A stretch of 49,964 bases of DNA from an uncultured Clostridia bacterium (GTDB taxonomy: Bacteria > Bacillota > Clostridia > TANB77 > CAG-508). The position numbers and the translations under genes were made by a program. Each line of letters starts with the position of its first letter. Position 1 is the stretch's first letter. The notes under the pieces are model-generated. The model had not been told where the DNA came from. It saw nothing but the letters and a program-made list of their open reading frames with translations, and ran no database searches. The stretch covers positions 1 to 49,964 of the forward strand of contig CALXEX010000013.1 of the NCBI GenBank assembly GCA_944387445.1, read 5' to 3'. Below, piece after piece: positions 17,217 through 27,532 of the stretch.

Positions 17217-17258
17217 AACTCAAATATCAAAAGTAAAGATATTTGGGTTATTTTTTAT
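17217..17258 (+). terminator. Terminator after the pilin genes
   Basis: CAAATATC (17221-17228) and GATATTTG (17238-17245), extended by AAC and GTT past one mismatch, form a hairpin followed by a T-rich tail. Confidence 0.75.
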
Positions 17259-17309
17259 TACAAATAGATTACAAAATCATTAAAATTATATAAAAAAAAC
17301 ACAGAAATA

Positions 17310-17338
17310 TTGGAAAAAAATATCGAATATGGTATAAT
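17310..17338 (+). promoter_or_regulatory. Promoter of the prgI-virB4-virB6 unit
   Basis: TTGGAA (17310-17315), a 17-bp spacer and TATAAT (17333-17338) with a TGG extension lie about 38 bp upstream of prgI. Confidence 0.7.
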
Positions 17339-17375
17339 AAAAAAGAGAAAATAGATTAAGAGGAGGTATATATAA

Positions 17376-17732
17376 ATGGGAACATATAGAGTGCCAAGAA
17401 ATACCAAGGGAGAATCCAGGATTTTAGTTATATTTTCAACAAAAGCATTAATATATACAATTGTAGGATTAGGAATAGGGTATGTTATTAATTTTATATT
17501 AAGTTTAATAGGAATACATGGAGTAGGTATAGCCATTATGGTGATTCTTGCATTACTTGGTTTCAGTATTGCGACATTTAAAATACCAAATATGAATTCA
17601 AAAACAGCAATTAGTCAAATTGCAGGAGAAAACATAGATGATATTATTATTCGATATATAAAACATAATAGAAATAAGAAAAAGATTTATATTTCTCAAA
17701 CAAAAGAGGAGGCGGAATTTAATGGAAAATAA
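17376..17732 (+). CDS. prgI: PrgI family membrane protein (VirB3-like position)
   Basis: This 118-residue protein starts MGTYRVPRNTKGES and has two hydrophobic segments at about 24-45 and 48-68, then a soluble C-terminus. The N-terminal VP...G...I pattern followed by a membrane hairpin is typical of PrgI proteins of Gram-positive conjugation systems, which occupy the VirB3 position before the VirB4 ATPase. The ribosome binding site is AGGAGGT. Its end overlaps the next start by 11 bp, showing translational coupling. Confidence 0.75.
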   Translation: MGTYRVPRNTKGESRILVIFSTKALIYTIVGLGIGYVINFILSLIGIHGVGIAIMVILALLGFSIATFKIPNMNSKTAISQIAGENIDDIIIRYIKHNRNKKKIYISQTKEEAEFNGK

Positions 17733-18972
17733 TAGTACAACTCAAATAACTGGAATTTTGAATATAATTTTGATAACAATGGTCATTATACTTGTTATAT
17801 TGGTTATTGCATTAATTGTTATTAAAGTTAGAGAAAAGGCAAGAGAAAAAGCAATAAAAAGCAATGATAAAAAAAATAATAATGTATCTAAAAATACAGA
17901 AATTAAACCAACAGCAGAAGCTTATCAAAAAGAATCTGTATATGATTTTATGGAATTTGATGCAATCGAAGACAATATGATTATCAGAAAAGATAGAACT
18001 AGATTTGTTATGGTAATTAAATGTACGGGAAGCAATTATGATTTAGCTTCTGAAGATGAAAAATTGGCTATAGAATCTGGGTTTATAAAATTCTTAAACT
18101 CTTTAAAATTTCCAATACAAATATATATTCAAGCAAGAAAATTTAATATTGATAATAGTATATCAGAATATAAAGAAAAAATAAAAAAATTAGCGATTGA
18201 AGCAGAAAGAGCTAGAACAAACTATGAATTTGTAAGAAGAACACCTAATGTATCAGAAAATGACCTAAAAAATGCATATATGGAAGTTATGAGAACAAGT
18301 AATGTTTATGAATATGCGAAAGATGTTGTTATCAATACGGAAAGAGTGAAAACCAACAGAAATATATTAAAAAAAGAACATTATATTGTTGTTACATATT
18401 CACCATTAGAAGATTTAACTTCAGCAGATATGTATGATAAAGAAGAATTAAAAGATAAGGCATTTTCTGAATTATATATAAGATGCCAATCACTAATAAG
18501 AGTTTTAAATGCATGTGATGTAAATGGAAAAATTCTTAACTCAACAGAATTAGCAGAGTTATTGTATGTGGCATATAACAGAGAACAATATGAGATATAT
18601 GGAATTGATAAGGTGTTAGAATCTCAATATAATCAATTATATATAACTGCAGAAGATATTCTTGATAAAAAGATGAAAAGATTAAATGAAAAAGTAGAAC
18701 TTGATGCAATTAATCATGCTACAGAAATATTAACAAGAGTAAAAAGTGAAAAAGAAAAAGAATTGGAATATAGACAACAAAATATTAATAAAATGGTAAG
18801 AAAAATGACAGAAATGATACTAGAGCAAAATAAAAATCGTATTGAAGATGATGTTTTCCAAAGAGCTAAAGAAGCGTTAAAGAAAGAAAATACTAGAGAG
18901 GAGGAAGGAGACAATGAAAAAGAAAAATCAAAAAAAATTAAACGAAGAAGGACAACAGGAAGTAATATTTGA
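17722..18972 (+). CDS. Membrane-anchored VirB4 N-terminal-like protein
   Basis: This 416-residue protein has one N-terminal membrane segment (12-34), a linker, then a domain with SVYDFMEFDAIEDNMIIRKD and RFVMVIKCTG (about 70-110) that resembles the N-terminal half of VirB4/TraC-type proteins. A long charged coiled-coil region (310-400) ends in a very basic tail. No nucleotide-binding motif is present, so it would serve as membrane anchor or partner for the ATPase encoded next. It overlaps prgI by 11 bp and the ATPase gene by 59 bp. The separation of a VirB4 N-like part from the motor is unusual. Confidence 0.65.
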   Translation: MENNSTTQITGILNIILITMVIILVILVIALIVIKVREKAREKAIKSNDKKNNNVSKNTEIKPTAEAYQKESVYDFMEFDAIEDNMIIRKDRTRFVMVIKCTGSNYDLASEDEKLAIESGFIKFLNSLKFPIQIYIQARKFNIDNSISEYKEKIKKLAIEAERARTNYEFVRRTPNVSENDLKNAYMEVMRTSNVYEYAKDVVINTERVKTNRNILKKEHYIVVTYSPLEDLTSADMYDKEELKDKAFSELYIRCQSLIRVLNACDVNGKILNSTELAELLYVAYNREQYEIYGIDKVLESQYNQLYITAEDILDKKMKRLNEKVELDAINHATEILTRVKSEKEKELEYRQQNINKMVRKMTEMILEQNKNRIEDDVFQRAKEALKKENTREEEGDNEKEKSKKIKRRRTTGSNI

Positions 18973-20887
18973 TTCTCCTGAAAAAAAAGAATGGAATTTA
19001 TTTAAAAAAAGAAGTATAAAAGAAATCATTGCACCTACGGGTATTGATGCTTCACAATTAAATAGTTTAGAAATTATTTCATCTACGAATAAATTGGCAA
19101 GAAGCTTTTATGTTTCAAATTTACCAAGAATGGCAACATTTCCAAATTTATTTAGAGAATTATATAATTTTGGAGATGTTAATGTATCATTATATATTAA
19201 GCCAGTAGGAGAAGAAAAAAGCCAAAGAGATTTGAATAAAATTATTAACGAGTTAGAGACAGAAAGAATTGTTGCACAAGATAGAGGTAGTATTAATAGA
19301 GAGAGTGATTTATCTTATAAAAAATCAGAAACAGAACAATTAAGAGATGAAATTGCAGCAGGTTTTAACAAACTATATGAATCTACTATTATAGCAACTA
19401 TATTTGCATATAATCAAACAGAATTAGATAATCTTTCAAAGATGTTAGCATCTGAAATGGCAAAAAACTTGATTAATATAAGAAGTGCATGGGGAATGCA
19501 AGAAGAAGTTTTCAAATCTAATATTCCACTTGCCGAAAATAAAATAGAAAGCAAAGCACATGTTTTTGATAAAAAATCTATGGGAACAGTATTTCCATTT
19601 ATTAATGCAGATATTGGACACTCAACAGGAATACCATTAGGATATAATAAACAAACAGGAAATATTATATTATATGATAACTTTAGTTCTTCATTATCAA
19701 ATTACAACATGGTTATATTTGCAAAATCAGGAGCTGGTAAATCTGTTACCATGAAGGTTTTAACATCTAGATCAGCTGTACTAATGGGAATAGAAAGTTT
19801 AGCATTAGACGCAGAAGGAGAGTACACATTAGTAGCGAAAGCCTTAGGTGGTGTTAATATTACAATTAGCCCTAATTCAGATACAATTATTAATTTATTT
19901 GATGTTGAAGTTGAACAAGTTAAAGACGAAATAACAGGAAAAGAAAGAACTGTATTAAATATAGAAAATAAAATCGAAGATGTTACACAATCTATTTTAA
20001 CAATGGCTAGAGGAAGTACAAGAAGTCAAGAAGTTAATGAAATTACAAAACAAATTATAGCAGAAACAGTAGCAGAAGAATATAGAAGATTAAGAATTAC
20101 GAATGATCCTATGAGTTTATATGAAGACCGTAGCAATTCATTAAGATCAAACAAAAAAGAAATGCCAACAATTGGATCATGGTATAAAACACTACAAAGA
20201 AAAGCACAAGCGAATACCAATTCAGATTATAGTTACCAATATAGCTATTTATTAAAAGTTATGAAACAATACATTAGAGAATACAATGGTCAAATGGCAT
20301 ATTTTGATGGGCAATCAACGTTTGAGTTGTTATCAGACATTCCATTTATTAATCTAGATATATCACAACTAGAAGAAAGATTTGCTAGACCTTTGGCACA
20401 ACAAATCTTGTTATCATGGATATGGGAAAAATATGTAAAGAAAAATAGTGAAGACAAAAAGAAATCTAAAAAGAAAAGAGTACTTGTAGATGAGGCGTGG
20501 ATGTTGTTACCATATCCAGAAGCAGTAGATTTCTTAAATACAATGGCAAGACGTGCTAGAAAAAGAAATGTTTCGCTAGCGATTATTTCTCAAAGATTTC
20601 AAGACTTTTATGAAAAACCAGAGGCACAGGCAGTATTAACTTCTTCTGACACAAAATTATTTTTAGCACAAGACAAATCAGAGGTAGAATTATTAAAAGA
20701 AGTGTTTAAACTTTCAGAAGGAGAAGTATCTTATTTAGTAAATTGTACAAAAGGAGAAGGTCTGTTTAAGGTAGGACAAGATACAGCGATTTTACAAATA
20801 ACACCAACGAAAAAAGAATTTGAATTTGTAGAAACAAATTTAAATAAAATAGTAGAAGCAGAACAAAGAAAGGGTAATTTAAGATGA
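18914..20887 (+). CDS. virB4: VirB4-like conjugation/secretion ATPase
   Basis: This 657-residue cytosolic ATPase powers assembly of type IV secretion machines. Walker A is FAKSGAGKSVTMKVL near residue 275-289, Walker B is KRVLVDEAWMLLPYP near residue 520, and the following RRARKRNVSLAIISQRFQDF is typical of VirB4/TraC. The N-terminal part (1-240) is the usual VirB4 N domain. The ribosome binding site GGAGGAAGGAG lies inside the upstream gene. Its stop overlaps the next start as ATGA. Confidence 0.93.
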   Translation: MKKKNQKKLNEEGQQEVIFDSPEKKEWNLFKKRSIKEIIAPTGIDASQLNSLEIISSTNKLARSFYVSNLPRMATFPNLFRELYNFGDVNVSLYIKPVGEEKSQRDLNKIINELETERIVAQDRGSINRESDLSYKKSETEQLRDEIAAGFNKLYESTIIATIFAYNQTELDNLSKMLASEMAKNLINIRSAWGMQEEVFKSNIPLAENKIESKAHVFDKKSMGTVFPFINADIGHSTGIPLGYNKQTGNIILYDNFSSSLSNYNMVIFAKSGAGKSVTMKVLTSRSAVLMGIESLALDAEGEYTLVAKALGGVNITISPNSDTIINLFDVEVEQVKDEITGKERTVLNIENKIEDVTQSILTMARGSTRSQEVNEITKQIIAETVAEEYRRLRITNDPMSLYEDRSNSLRSNKKEMPTIGSWYKTLQRKAQANTNSDYSYQYSYLLKVMKQYIREYNGQMAYFDGQSTFELLSDIPFINLDISQLEERFARPLAQQILLSWIWEKYVKKNSEDKKKSKKKRVLVDEAWMLLPYPEAVDFLNTMARRARKRNVSLAIISQRFQDFYEKPEAQAVLTSSDTKLFLAQDKSEVELLKEVFKLSEGEVSYLVNCTKGEGLFKVGQDTAILQITPTKKEFEFVETNLNKIVEAEQRKGNLR

Positions 20888-23496
20888 AAAAACTTTTGAA
20901 CAAGTTACTGATTACAATTATGATTGTAATATTAATATTTAATTTTGTATTGATTACTCCATCAAAAGCAGTAATATTGGATGGTGGAATATTAATGAAA
21001 CCATTTAGTACATTTGCTTTACTTATATTAGACAATATTGCATTTGCTATTACAATGGCTGTCGGCGTTATGAGTAATGGGGGAATAGATTGGTTGCAAG
21101 ATTGGGGACAAGATGCGTTAAATGCCTTACAAGATAGCTGGGCTACAGATGAAAGCTTAATCAATAATGCAGAAAGTACACTAGAAACGGCACTAGAAAT
21201 AACTGGTATGGGATTTTTAACGATGGAAGATTTCTTTAGAGGAGAACTTGAAATTAGTAATATTAACATTTTTAATAGTATGCCATCAGGAAATGTTATT
21301 GAAAATATATTTGATGATACTCGTAATAATGAAAATAGTGTCATAAATGCGGTAAAAATATCTGTAGCATCATGGTATTACGCTTTAAGAAATATTGCAG
21401 CTGTAGGGCTATTATGTGCGCTAATTTATATAGCAATACGAATTTTATTATCTACAGTCGCAGAAGATAAGGCACATTACAAAGATTTATTGATGGATTG
21501 GGTTAAAGCGGTATGTTTGGTTCTTTTTGCACATGTATTGATGATGATAATATTAAATGTTACAGAAAATATAGTTGTAATACTAAGAGAAATGACAAGT
21601 AGATATTCTTCAATAGCATGGGTAAGAGCAAAACTGATAATGGATTGGAATGCAACACAAATTATGTACGTAATTATGTATGGTATGTTAATTTATTATA
21701 CAATTTGCTTTGCTATATCTTATACAAAAAGGTTTTTATATACAATGCTTTTAATCATTATTGCACCAATAGTTGCTTTAGTATATGCATTTGGAAAAGA
21801 GGGAAAAGAAATCTTTAATAAATGGTTAAAAGAGTTTACTTTAAATGCATTTTTACAACCATATCATATGGTAATTTATACAGTTTTATTTGGATTTGTA
21901 ACATCAATAGCAGAGCAATCAAATGGGTTAAATAGTATATATATTACAATTTATTCATTAATTGTTTTACATTTTATAAAAGATGCAGAAAAATATTATA
22001 GAGCATTGTTTGGAATGGGTGCTGGTGTAGCAGGAATTGGTCAAGTGGATACAGGATCAAAAACAGTGGAAAAAGTAGTAAAGAAAACAACACAAGTTGT
22101 ATCATCAATAGGAAAAGTAGCTTTATCAGTAGCAGCATTAGCTATTCCAGGGGGATCTGTATTGAATGGAGCTGTAAATGCAGCACAAACAGCACAAGCA
22201 GCTAATGCAGCAAACACTGCACAAGATTTGGGAAATATAGCATCTGGATTTGGTGGAGGTAATCCACCAGATCCAGATGGAGGACTTCCACCAGGAGGAG
22301 GCCCAGATGATCCAAACGGAGGACCAGGAGGAGGTTCAGCAGATTATGAGGATATAGAACTAGACCCAGCGGACGCTGAAGATTGGGACGGTGATGATGG
22401 TCCAAATGGTGGATTAGGAGGTTCAGCAGATTATAATGATATAAAACTAGATCCAGCGGACGCTGAAGATTGGGACGGTGATGATGGTCCAAATGGTGGA
22501 TTAGGAGGTTCAGCAGATTATAATGATATAAAACTAGATCCAGCGGACGCTGAAGACTGGGATGGTGATGATGGTTCACAAAATGCAAGTGGGCAAAATC
22601 TGGATGTAGCAACAATAACAGCACAAAATTTAGAATCAGGACAAGCAGAAATAGGTAAAATGAATGCAGGTGATATTCATGCAATTTCAGCAAATGAACA
22701 AAACCCAAAAAATGTATTGACAAGAGAAGAGAGAATAATGATGGGGATAGGTGGAGTTGCGGACGCAATAACTGGAACCAATTTAGGTTCAAATCTAGCA
22801 GAAACAGGGATTGAAGCTAAACGTGGTTATAATCTTTATAGCGCGTTGGGATATGATGAAAAAAGTGCGGCACTAAAAGGACTTGATGATGCAATTAACG
22901 GAAAGGGTAATACGGTTGGAGGCATTTATACTGTAAACGGCCAAACAGGAAATAATTCTGGACAGGGAAATACTACAGATACTATAATTGATAATTCAAG
23001 TTTAAATTCAAGTGCAACAATAGGTATTGAAGACAATAGTACAAGAAAATTAGAAGCAAAGCAAGAAATAGAATCAAGGCAAGAAACCAGCGTAAAACCA
23101 GCAAGTGTAAGTGGAGGAACTGTTACCACAACACAAGGAAAATCTGATAAAGCACTTGCAGAAATGATTGCGACAATAGTGCAGGATACAATGCCAGAAA
23201 TACCTTCAGATATAGCAAGGGAAATATCAGGAGATGTTGCTAAAGAACTTCTAGACAAAAATATGAATGATATCGATATGGATGATTTAAAAAAAGTAGT
23301 AACAGATGTAATGGGAAAAGCAGATATTAGAGTGGATGGTGCTAATGTAACGAATGTTCAAAATATTGCAAATATTACAGAAGGTGGATCAGAAAGTGGT
23401 ACAGCAGATAAATCTAACGGAACGAATATATTACCAGATGACCAATCTTCTAGAACATCAAGTGATACAGCTCCAAGAATAACTGATGGACAATAA
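20884..23496 (+). CDS. VirB6/TrbL-like polytopic membrane protein with acidic repeats
   Basis: This 870-residue protein has an N-terminal signal-like segment, about six further hydrophobic segments between residues 35 and 365 (for example NIAAVGLLCALIYIAIRILL and MLLIIIAPIVALVYAFG), then a long soluble C-terminal half. The membrane part fits VirB6/TrbL channel subunits. Residues about 483-564 hold three 29-residue repeats rich in Asp and Gly (SADYNDIKLDPADAEDWDG). The last 250 residues are low in complexity and polar, with a helical segment LAEMIATIVQDTMPEIPSDI. It overlaps the ATPase gene by 4 bp. Confidence 0.8.
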   Translation: MKKLLNKLLITIMIVILIFNFVLITPSKAVILDGGILMKPFSTFALLILDNIAFAITMAVGVMSNGGIDWLQDWGQDALNALQDSWATDESLINNAESTLETALEITGMGFLTMEDFFRGELEISNINIFNSMPSGNVIENIFDDTRNNENSVINAVKISVASWYYALRNIAAVGLLCALIYIAIRILLSTVAEDKAHYKDLLMDWVKAVCLVLFAHVLMMIILNVTENIVVILREMTSRYSSIAWVRAKLIMDWNATQIMYVIMYGMLIYYTICFAISYTKRFLYTMLLIIIAPIVALVYAFGKEGKEIFNKWLKEFTLNAFLQPYHMVIYTVLFGFVTSIAEQSNGLNSIYITIYSLIVLHFIKDAEKYYRALFGMGAGVAGIGQVDTGSKTVEKVVKKTTQVVSSIGKVALSVAALAIPGGSVLNGAVNAAQTAQAANAANTAQDLGNIASGFGGGNPPDPDGGLPPGGGPDDPNGGPGGGSADYEDIELDPADAEDWDGDDGPNGGLGGSADYNDIKLDPADAEDWDGDDGPNGGLGGSADYNDIKLDPADAEDWDGDDGSQNASGQNLDVATITAQNLESGQAEIGKMNAGDIHAISANEQNPKNVLTREERIMMGIGGVADAITGTNLGSNLAETGIEAKRGYNLYSALGYDEKSAALKGLDDAINGKGNTVGGIYTVNGQTGNNSGQGNTTDTIIDNSSLNSSATIGIEDNSTRKLEAKQEIESRQETSVKPASVSGGTVTTTQGKSDKALAEMIATIVQDTMPEIPSDIAREISGDVAKELLDKNMNDIDMDDLKKVVTDVMGKADIRVDGANVTNVQNIANITEGGSESGTADKSNGTNILPDDQSSRTSSDTAPRITDGQ
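22330..22575 (+). repeat. 87-bp tandem repeats in the VirB6-like gene
   Basis: Units start at 22330, 22417 and 22504 (the last is incomplete) and code for 29 residues each. Units 2 and 3 are nearly identical at the DNA level, so the array expanded recently and probably varies in number between strains. Confidence 0.9.
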
Positions 23497-23524
23497 AAAA
23501 GAATAAATTAGAAAAGGAAAAAAT

Positions 23525-24490
23525 ATGTTTAAAAGTTTTATAAATAAATATGCATATATTATATATCAAAAAGTAAAAAGTAAAATAAATATAGTTTTGT
23601 TTTTAATACTAATCTTTTTATTGGTAGGTATTGTTTTTACCACATTTTTTCGTGGGAATTCAGAAGCGGAAAATATAATTGCAGAAAATACATCATCTTA
23701 TAGACCTCACGAAACAGTAATATCAGGTGAAGATGTTAATGATGAAAATTATGAACAAGAAGAAAGCATAATCAATATGTTTGTCGAATATTGTAATAAT
23801 GGACAGGTAGAAGAAGCATATAATATGCTTTCTTCTGACTGTAAAGAAACATTATATCCTACGCAATTAGATTTTGAACAAAACTATTATCAACAAATAT
23901 TCTCTACTAAAAAGATATGTAACTTACAATCTTGGGTAAATGAAGAAAATTATGCAGTATATAGAGTTAGATTTATTGATGACATTATGTCTACAGGAGA
24001 TTATGAAGAAAGTAGTAAATATCAAGATTATATTACAGTTATTCATGATGAAGAAGACAAACAATATATCAGCATAAATAAATATGTAATCAAAGAAGAA
24101 GTAGAGGATGCAGAGCTTGAAACAAATGAATTGTACATTAAAGTACAAAGTGTGGAAAAATATATAGATTATGTAGAATATACATTTTCAGTAAAAAATA
24201 AATCGGATAAAATAATATTAATGGATACATTAGAAGATATTTCAGATACCATGTTTATTACAACAGAATCAAATAAGAAAAGAACCAGCAATTCTGCAAA
24301 TTTAAATACATTAGATATGAAAATAGATCCAAACAATACAGAAACGATAAAAATAAGATATAATAAAACCTTAGGAACTAATGATGATGATGTAGAAATT
24401 CATTTTTTAAATATCATAAAAGACTATGAAACATATTTAGAAGACAAAACAAATTATAGTGATGTGCTAGAATTAACAATAGAATTATAA
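23525..24490 (+). CDS. Membrane-anchored NTF2-like (VirB8/TcpC-type) protein
   Basis: This 321-residue protein has a short cytosolic N-terminus, one membrane segment (about 24-42) and an extracellular part. Residues about 78-180 read like an NTF2-like fold (MFVEYCNNGQVEEAYNMLSS...) seen in VirB8 and TcpC scaffold proteins. The C-terminal third is beta-rich. It belongs to the secretion-like cluster and is related in layout to the gene at 27533. The family assignment is by pattern only. Confidence 0.6.
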   Translation: MFKSFINKYAYIIYQKVKSKINIVLFLILIFLLVGIVFTTFFRGNSEAENIIAENTSSYRPHETVISGEDVNDENYEQEESIINMFVEYCNNGQVEEAYNMLSSDCKETLYPTQLDFEQNYYQQIFSTKKICNLQSWVNEENYAVYRVRFIDDIMSTGDYEESSKYQDYITVIHDEEDKQYISINKYVIKEEVEDAELETNELYIKVQSVEKYIDYVEYTFSVKNKSDKIILMDTLEDISDTMFITTESNKKRTSNSANLNTLDMKIDPNNTETIKIRYNKTLGTNDDDVEIHFLNIIKDYETYLEDKTNYSDVLELTIEL

Positions 24491-24507
24491 ATAAAAAGAG
24501 GATTAAA

Positions 24508-27500
24508 ATGAAGAGAAATTCAATATTTAATAACATAGGAATGAGGGTATTTACAAGAATAGGAATGACAGTATTAATACCAATAATGATAACTGTATTA
24601 TTGGCTGGTGCAATATTTGCTATTTTTAATGGCGTTATAGAAATCATTAAAACTGTATTAGATGAAATTTTAGACTTTGTGGAAAACCCAGCACAATGGC
24701 TGTCAGAATTTATGAGACATCTTCATAATACAATAGTCACAGCTTTCCGGAGGAGGATCGGCCTCATATGACCCGCCAACTAACGAAAAATGTGTATTTT
24801 ATTTTGATGATGCTGTTATAGATACATTAGCAGATGGTTTATCAGGTAATGGTACCCTTAAAGAAGATGAAGATCTCTCAGATGGTGAAGATGAAACAGT
24901 CTTAAAAGGTGGAGTGGATTTAGAAGCCATGGGGCTTACTAAAGAAGATTTAAGAAGATTATTGCTAGCAAGCTATGTGACACAAGCTACTGTAGATACA
25001 GAATTGGGAATTGAAATTAGTTATGAGGAATTACAAGAAACATTAAGTCAAGCAGAATTAAGTCAATTATTACTAGAAGGCCAAACAACTCCAGATGAGG
25101 CAGGATACTATTATGTGCGCATAGAAGATGAAGAAACAGGAGAAGAAAAATACTTTACAGTAACAAGAGGAAATATTAGAATCGAAAACGAAGATGAAGA
25201 TGAATTAATTTGTGTGAATAATGCTACATTTGATTATTATCTTGATTGGTTTAATGGGGATGCTAATCAAGAGGCTGGAGCAAATACTGTAAAAAAGATG
25301 TATACAGTAAAAGAAATTGGAAAAATTGAGATGATAACATATACCAGAACGGATGATACCTATGAGTTTTCTACGAAAACACTTGATTATGCACGTGATA
25401 CGGAGATAGAACAATGTATGATACAATTAGAATTACTAGTAGATTTTTTACAGATTTCAGCATCTCCAGATTTCTTAGAGGCATTTGAAAAATTAATCAT
25501 TGACCAAGATATAACTTTAAGAGTATTTTCAATGGTGACACTTGAAACGACACAAACAGAGAGAACATATCCAATTGATATAACTGTAGATGCTAGAAAA
25601 ACAATGACATTCCAAGGTAGGAGATCAGGATCAAGTTATGCAGCAAGTAGTGGTGATGTAGACACAGTAACAACATATAGAGATGTAACATATGAGATAC
25701 CAAGATTTGAATTACAAAGGTCGACGTCAACAGAGACAGAAAACGTTGATTTTGAACTAAAATTGATATCAGCAGATTCATGGTATTTTACAGCAGATAG
25801 GGAAGTGACAAAAAGTACAGTAACATCATATGCATATTATGATGAAAGTGGAGCGTCAACAGCCTTTACGCCAGAAAATCCAGATGATCCTATGGCTGGA
25901 GTTCCAGAATATGCAGTACCAGGATTTTCATTTGATGTTACTTCGCTAGAAGAACTGGAAAACCGATTAAGACAAGAAATAGGTTCAAATGATATTAATA
26001 TAGATACACAAAAAAGTATTATTAATGGTAAATTACAAGATAGAAGTGATGTACAAGATCTTATTGATTATTATACAGATAATAATGGGTATGCACATGA
26101 TTCAGGATCAGGATATTCAAATTATGAATTGATAGAATATAGTGCAGGAATTACAAATATTAATGTAACATCTGAAAATGGAACAGAGAAAAAAGTAAAA
26201 GAAACACAAAGAGATATGCTAAATACAGGAACTATGAATTATGAAGATAATACAGATGCATTTTTAGGATTATGGAAAAATGATTCTGGTAATTATGAAG
26301 AAGGTGCATCATTTAATCCTGATGGAAAAAAAGTAAAATATAAAGATGTATATGAAGATAGAGTAGAAACAGCAGTTGTAGGGGATTTATTTGAAAATGC
26401 AGATCAAATGCTATTTGAATTATTAGATTATTCAGAAAATACACAAGCATATATTCCTGTTATGAAATATATTTTATATAGATATACAGGCGATGAAGAC
26501 TATGAAGTAACAGATTTTGAAACATTATTAAGAATGCTAGGATGGAATACCACTTCTGTAGGTGGAAATTATATTGTAAATATAGATAGGTCACCAGAAG
26601 AAATGGTTATAACAGATGTAGATACATTGAAAAGAGCTTTTTCAGGTTATAGTGGTGATGCAATGTTACAACAATATGCTCAAGTTTTCTTAGATATGCA
26701 AGAAAGATATAGAGTTAATGCAGTATTTGCAGCGGCTGTTTCAATTTCTGAAACTGGAGCCGGAAGAGCTGGAAACGCAATAAATGGTAAAAATAACTGG
26801 TTTAATATAGAATGTACTTGTGGAAATTCAAGTCATGGAAGATTTGAAACTTATGCATCAGCAAACCAATCAATAGAAAGATTTTATTGGCAAATTGCAG
26901 AAGGAAGTTATTATTTTACGCAGGGAAGATATACTGTTGAAGAAATAGGAATGATTTATTGTGAAAATGCCGATGCACCTGGTGGGTGGATAGAACATAC
27001 AATTGCATTTATGACGCAAATGTATGAAGCGGCTGGTATAGATCTTTCACCAGAATTCGGAGGAGACTTTTTAGAAGTTGCCAAACAGTGTCATGATTAT
27101 CTAAAGCAAAATAATTATTATTATTCTTCAGCAGCTAATAAGAGTGCAGGAGAATATGTATATGATGGAACAAGTACAGGTTCTAATATACCTAAACCAT
27201 ATCCAGGAGAAGGAAACTATATAGATTGCTCTGCATATGTATCATGGGTGTTATATGAATATGGATATACAGAGTTAGCAGGTTGGCAACAATCAACAGG
27301 GACTCTTCTTTCATTAGCTAATAGATATGGTTGGACAGTAAAAAGTGGTTCAGAAGCGCAACCAGGTGATATTTTATTAAATCCTGGTAGTCATACAGAA
27401 ATATATAGAGGTAATGGAACATCTTATAATGCGGGTTCCACAGATGCTATTAGAAGAGACTATGATACTTGTGATCCTGGTGGTTTTCAATATTCAATTA

Positions 27501-27517
27501 CGGTAACAGCACCATAA
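24508..27517 (+). CDS. Two-domain peptidoglycan hydrolase (VirB1-like), needs +1 frameshift at CGG codon 81
   Basis: Frame 0 from ATG 24508 gives a membrane-anchored N-terminus (segment at about 20-50) and reaches CGG (24748-24750), then stops at TGA seven codons later. Skipping the C gives GGGSASYDPPTNEKC and an open frame to 27517, about 1002 residues. The C-terminal part has a glucosaminidase/lysozyme-like domain (AAAVSISETGAGRAGNAINGK and NNWFNIEC) and then an NlpC/P60-type domain with catalytic Cys in YIDCSAYVSW and His in GSHTEIY. Such bifunctional enzymes open the wall for Gram-positive secretion systems. Without the shift the enzyme would lose its membrane anchor. Confidence 0.8.
24748..24751 (+). 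other. CGG +1 frameshift site 3 (hydrolase)
   Basis: In-frame CGG followed by A, after codon TTC. The +1 frame is closed by TAG at 24734-24736 just upstream, so the frame change must lie between 24737 and the TGA at 24769. The CGG is the only in-frame CGG in that interval, and skipping C gives a Gly-rich linker. Confidence 0.8.
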
Positions 27518-27532
27518 ATGAGGAGGTATGAA

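Noticed and set aside
22202..22792. Minus-strand open frame opposite the VirB6-like repeats
   Set aside because: It is a Leu/His-rich mirror of the Gly/Asp-rich repeats, without a start signal.
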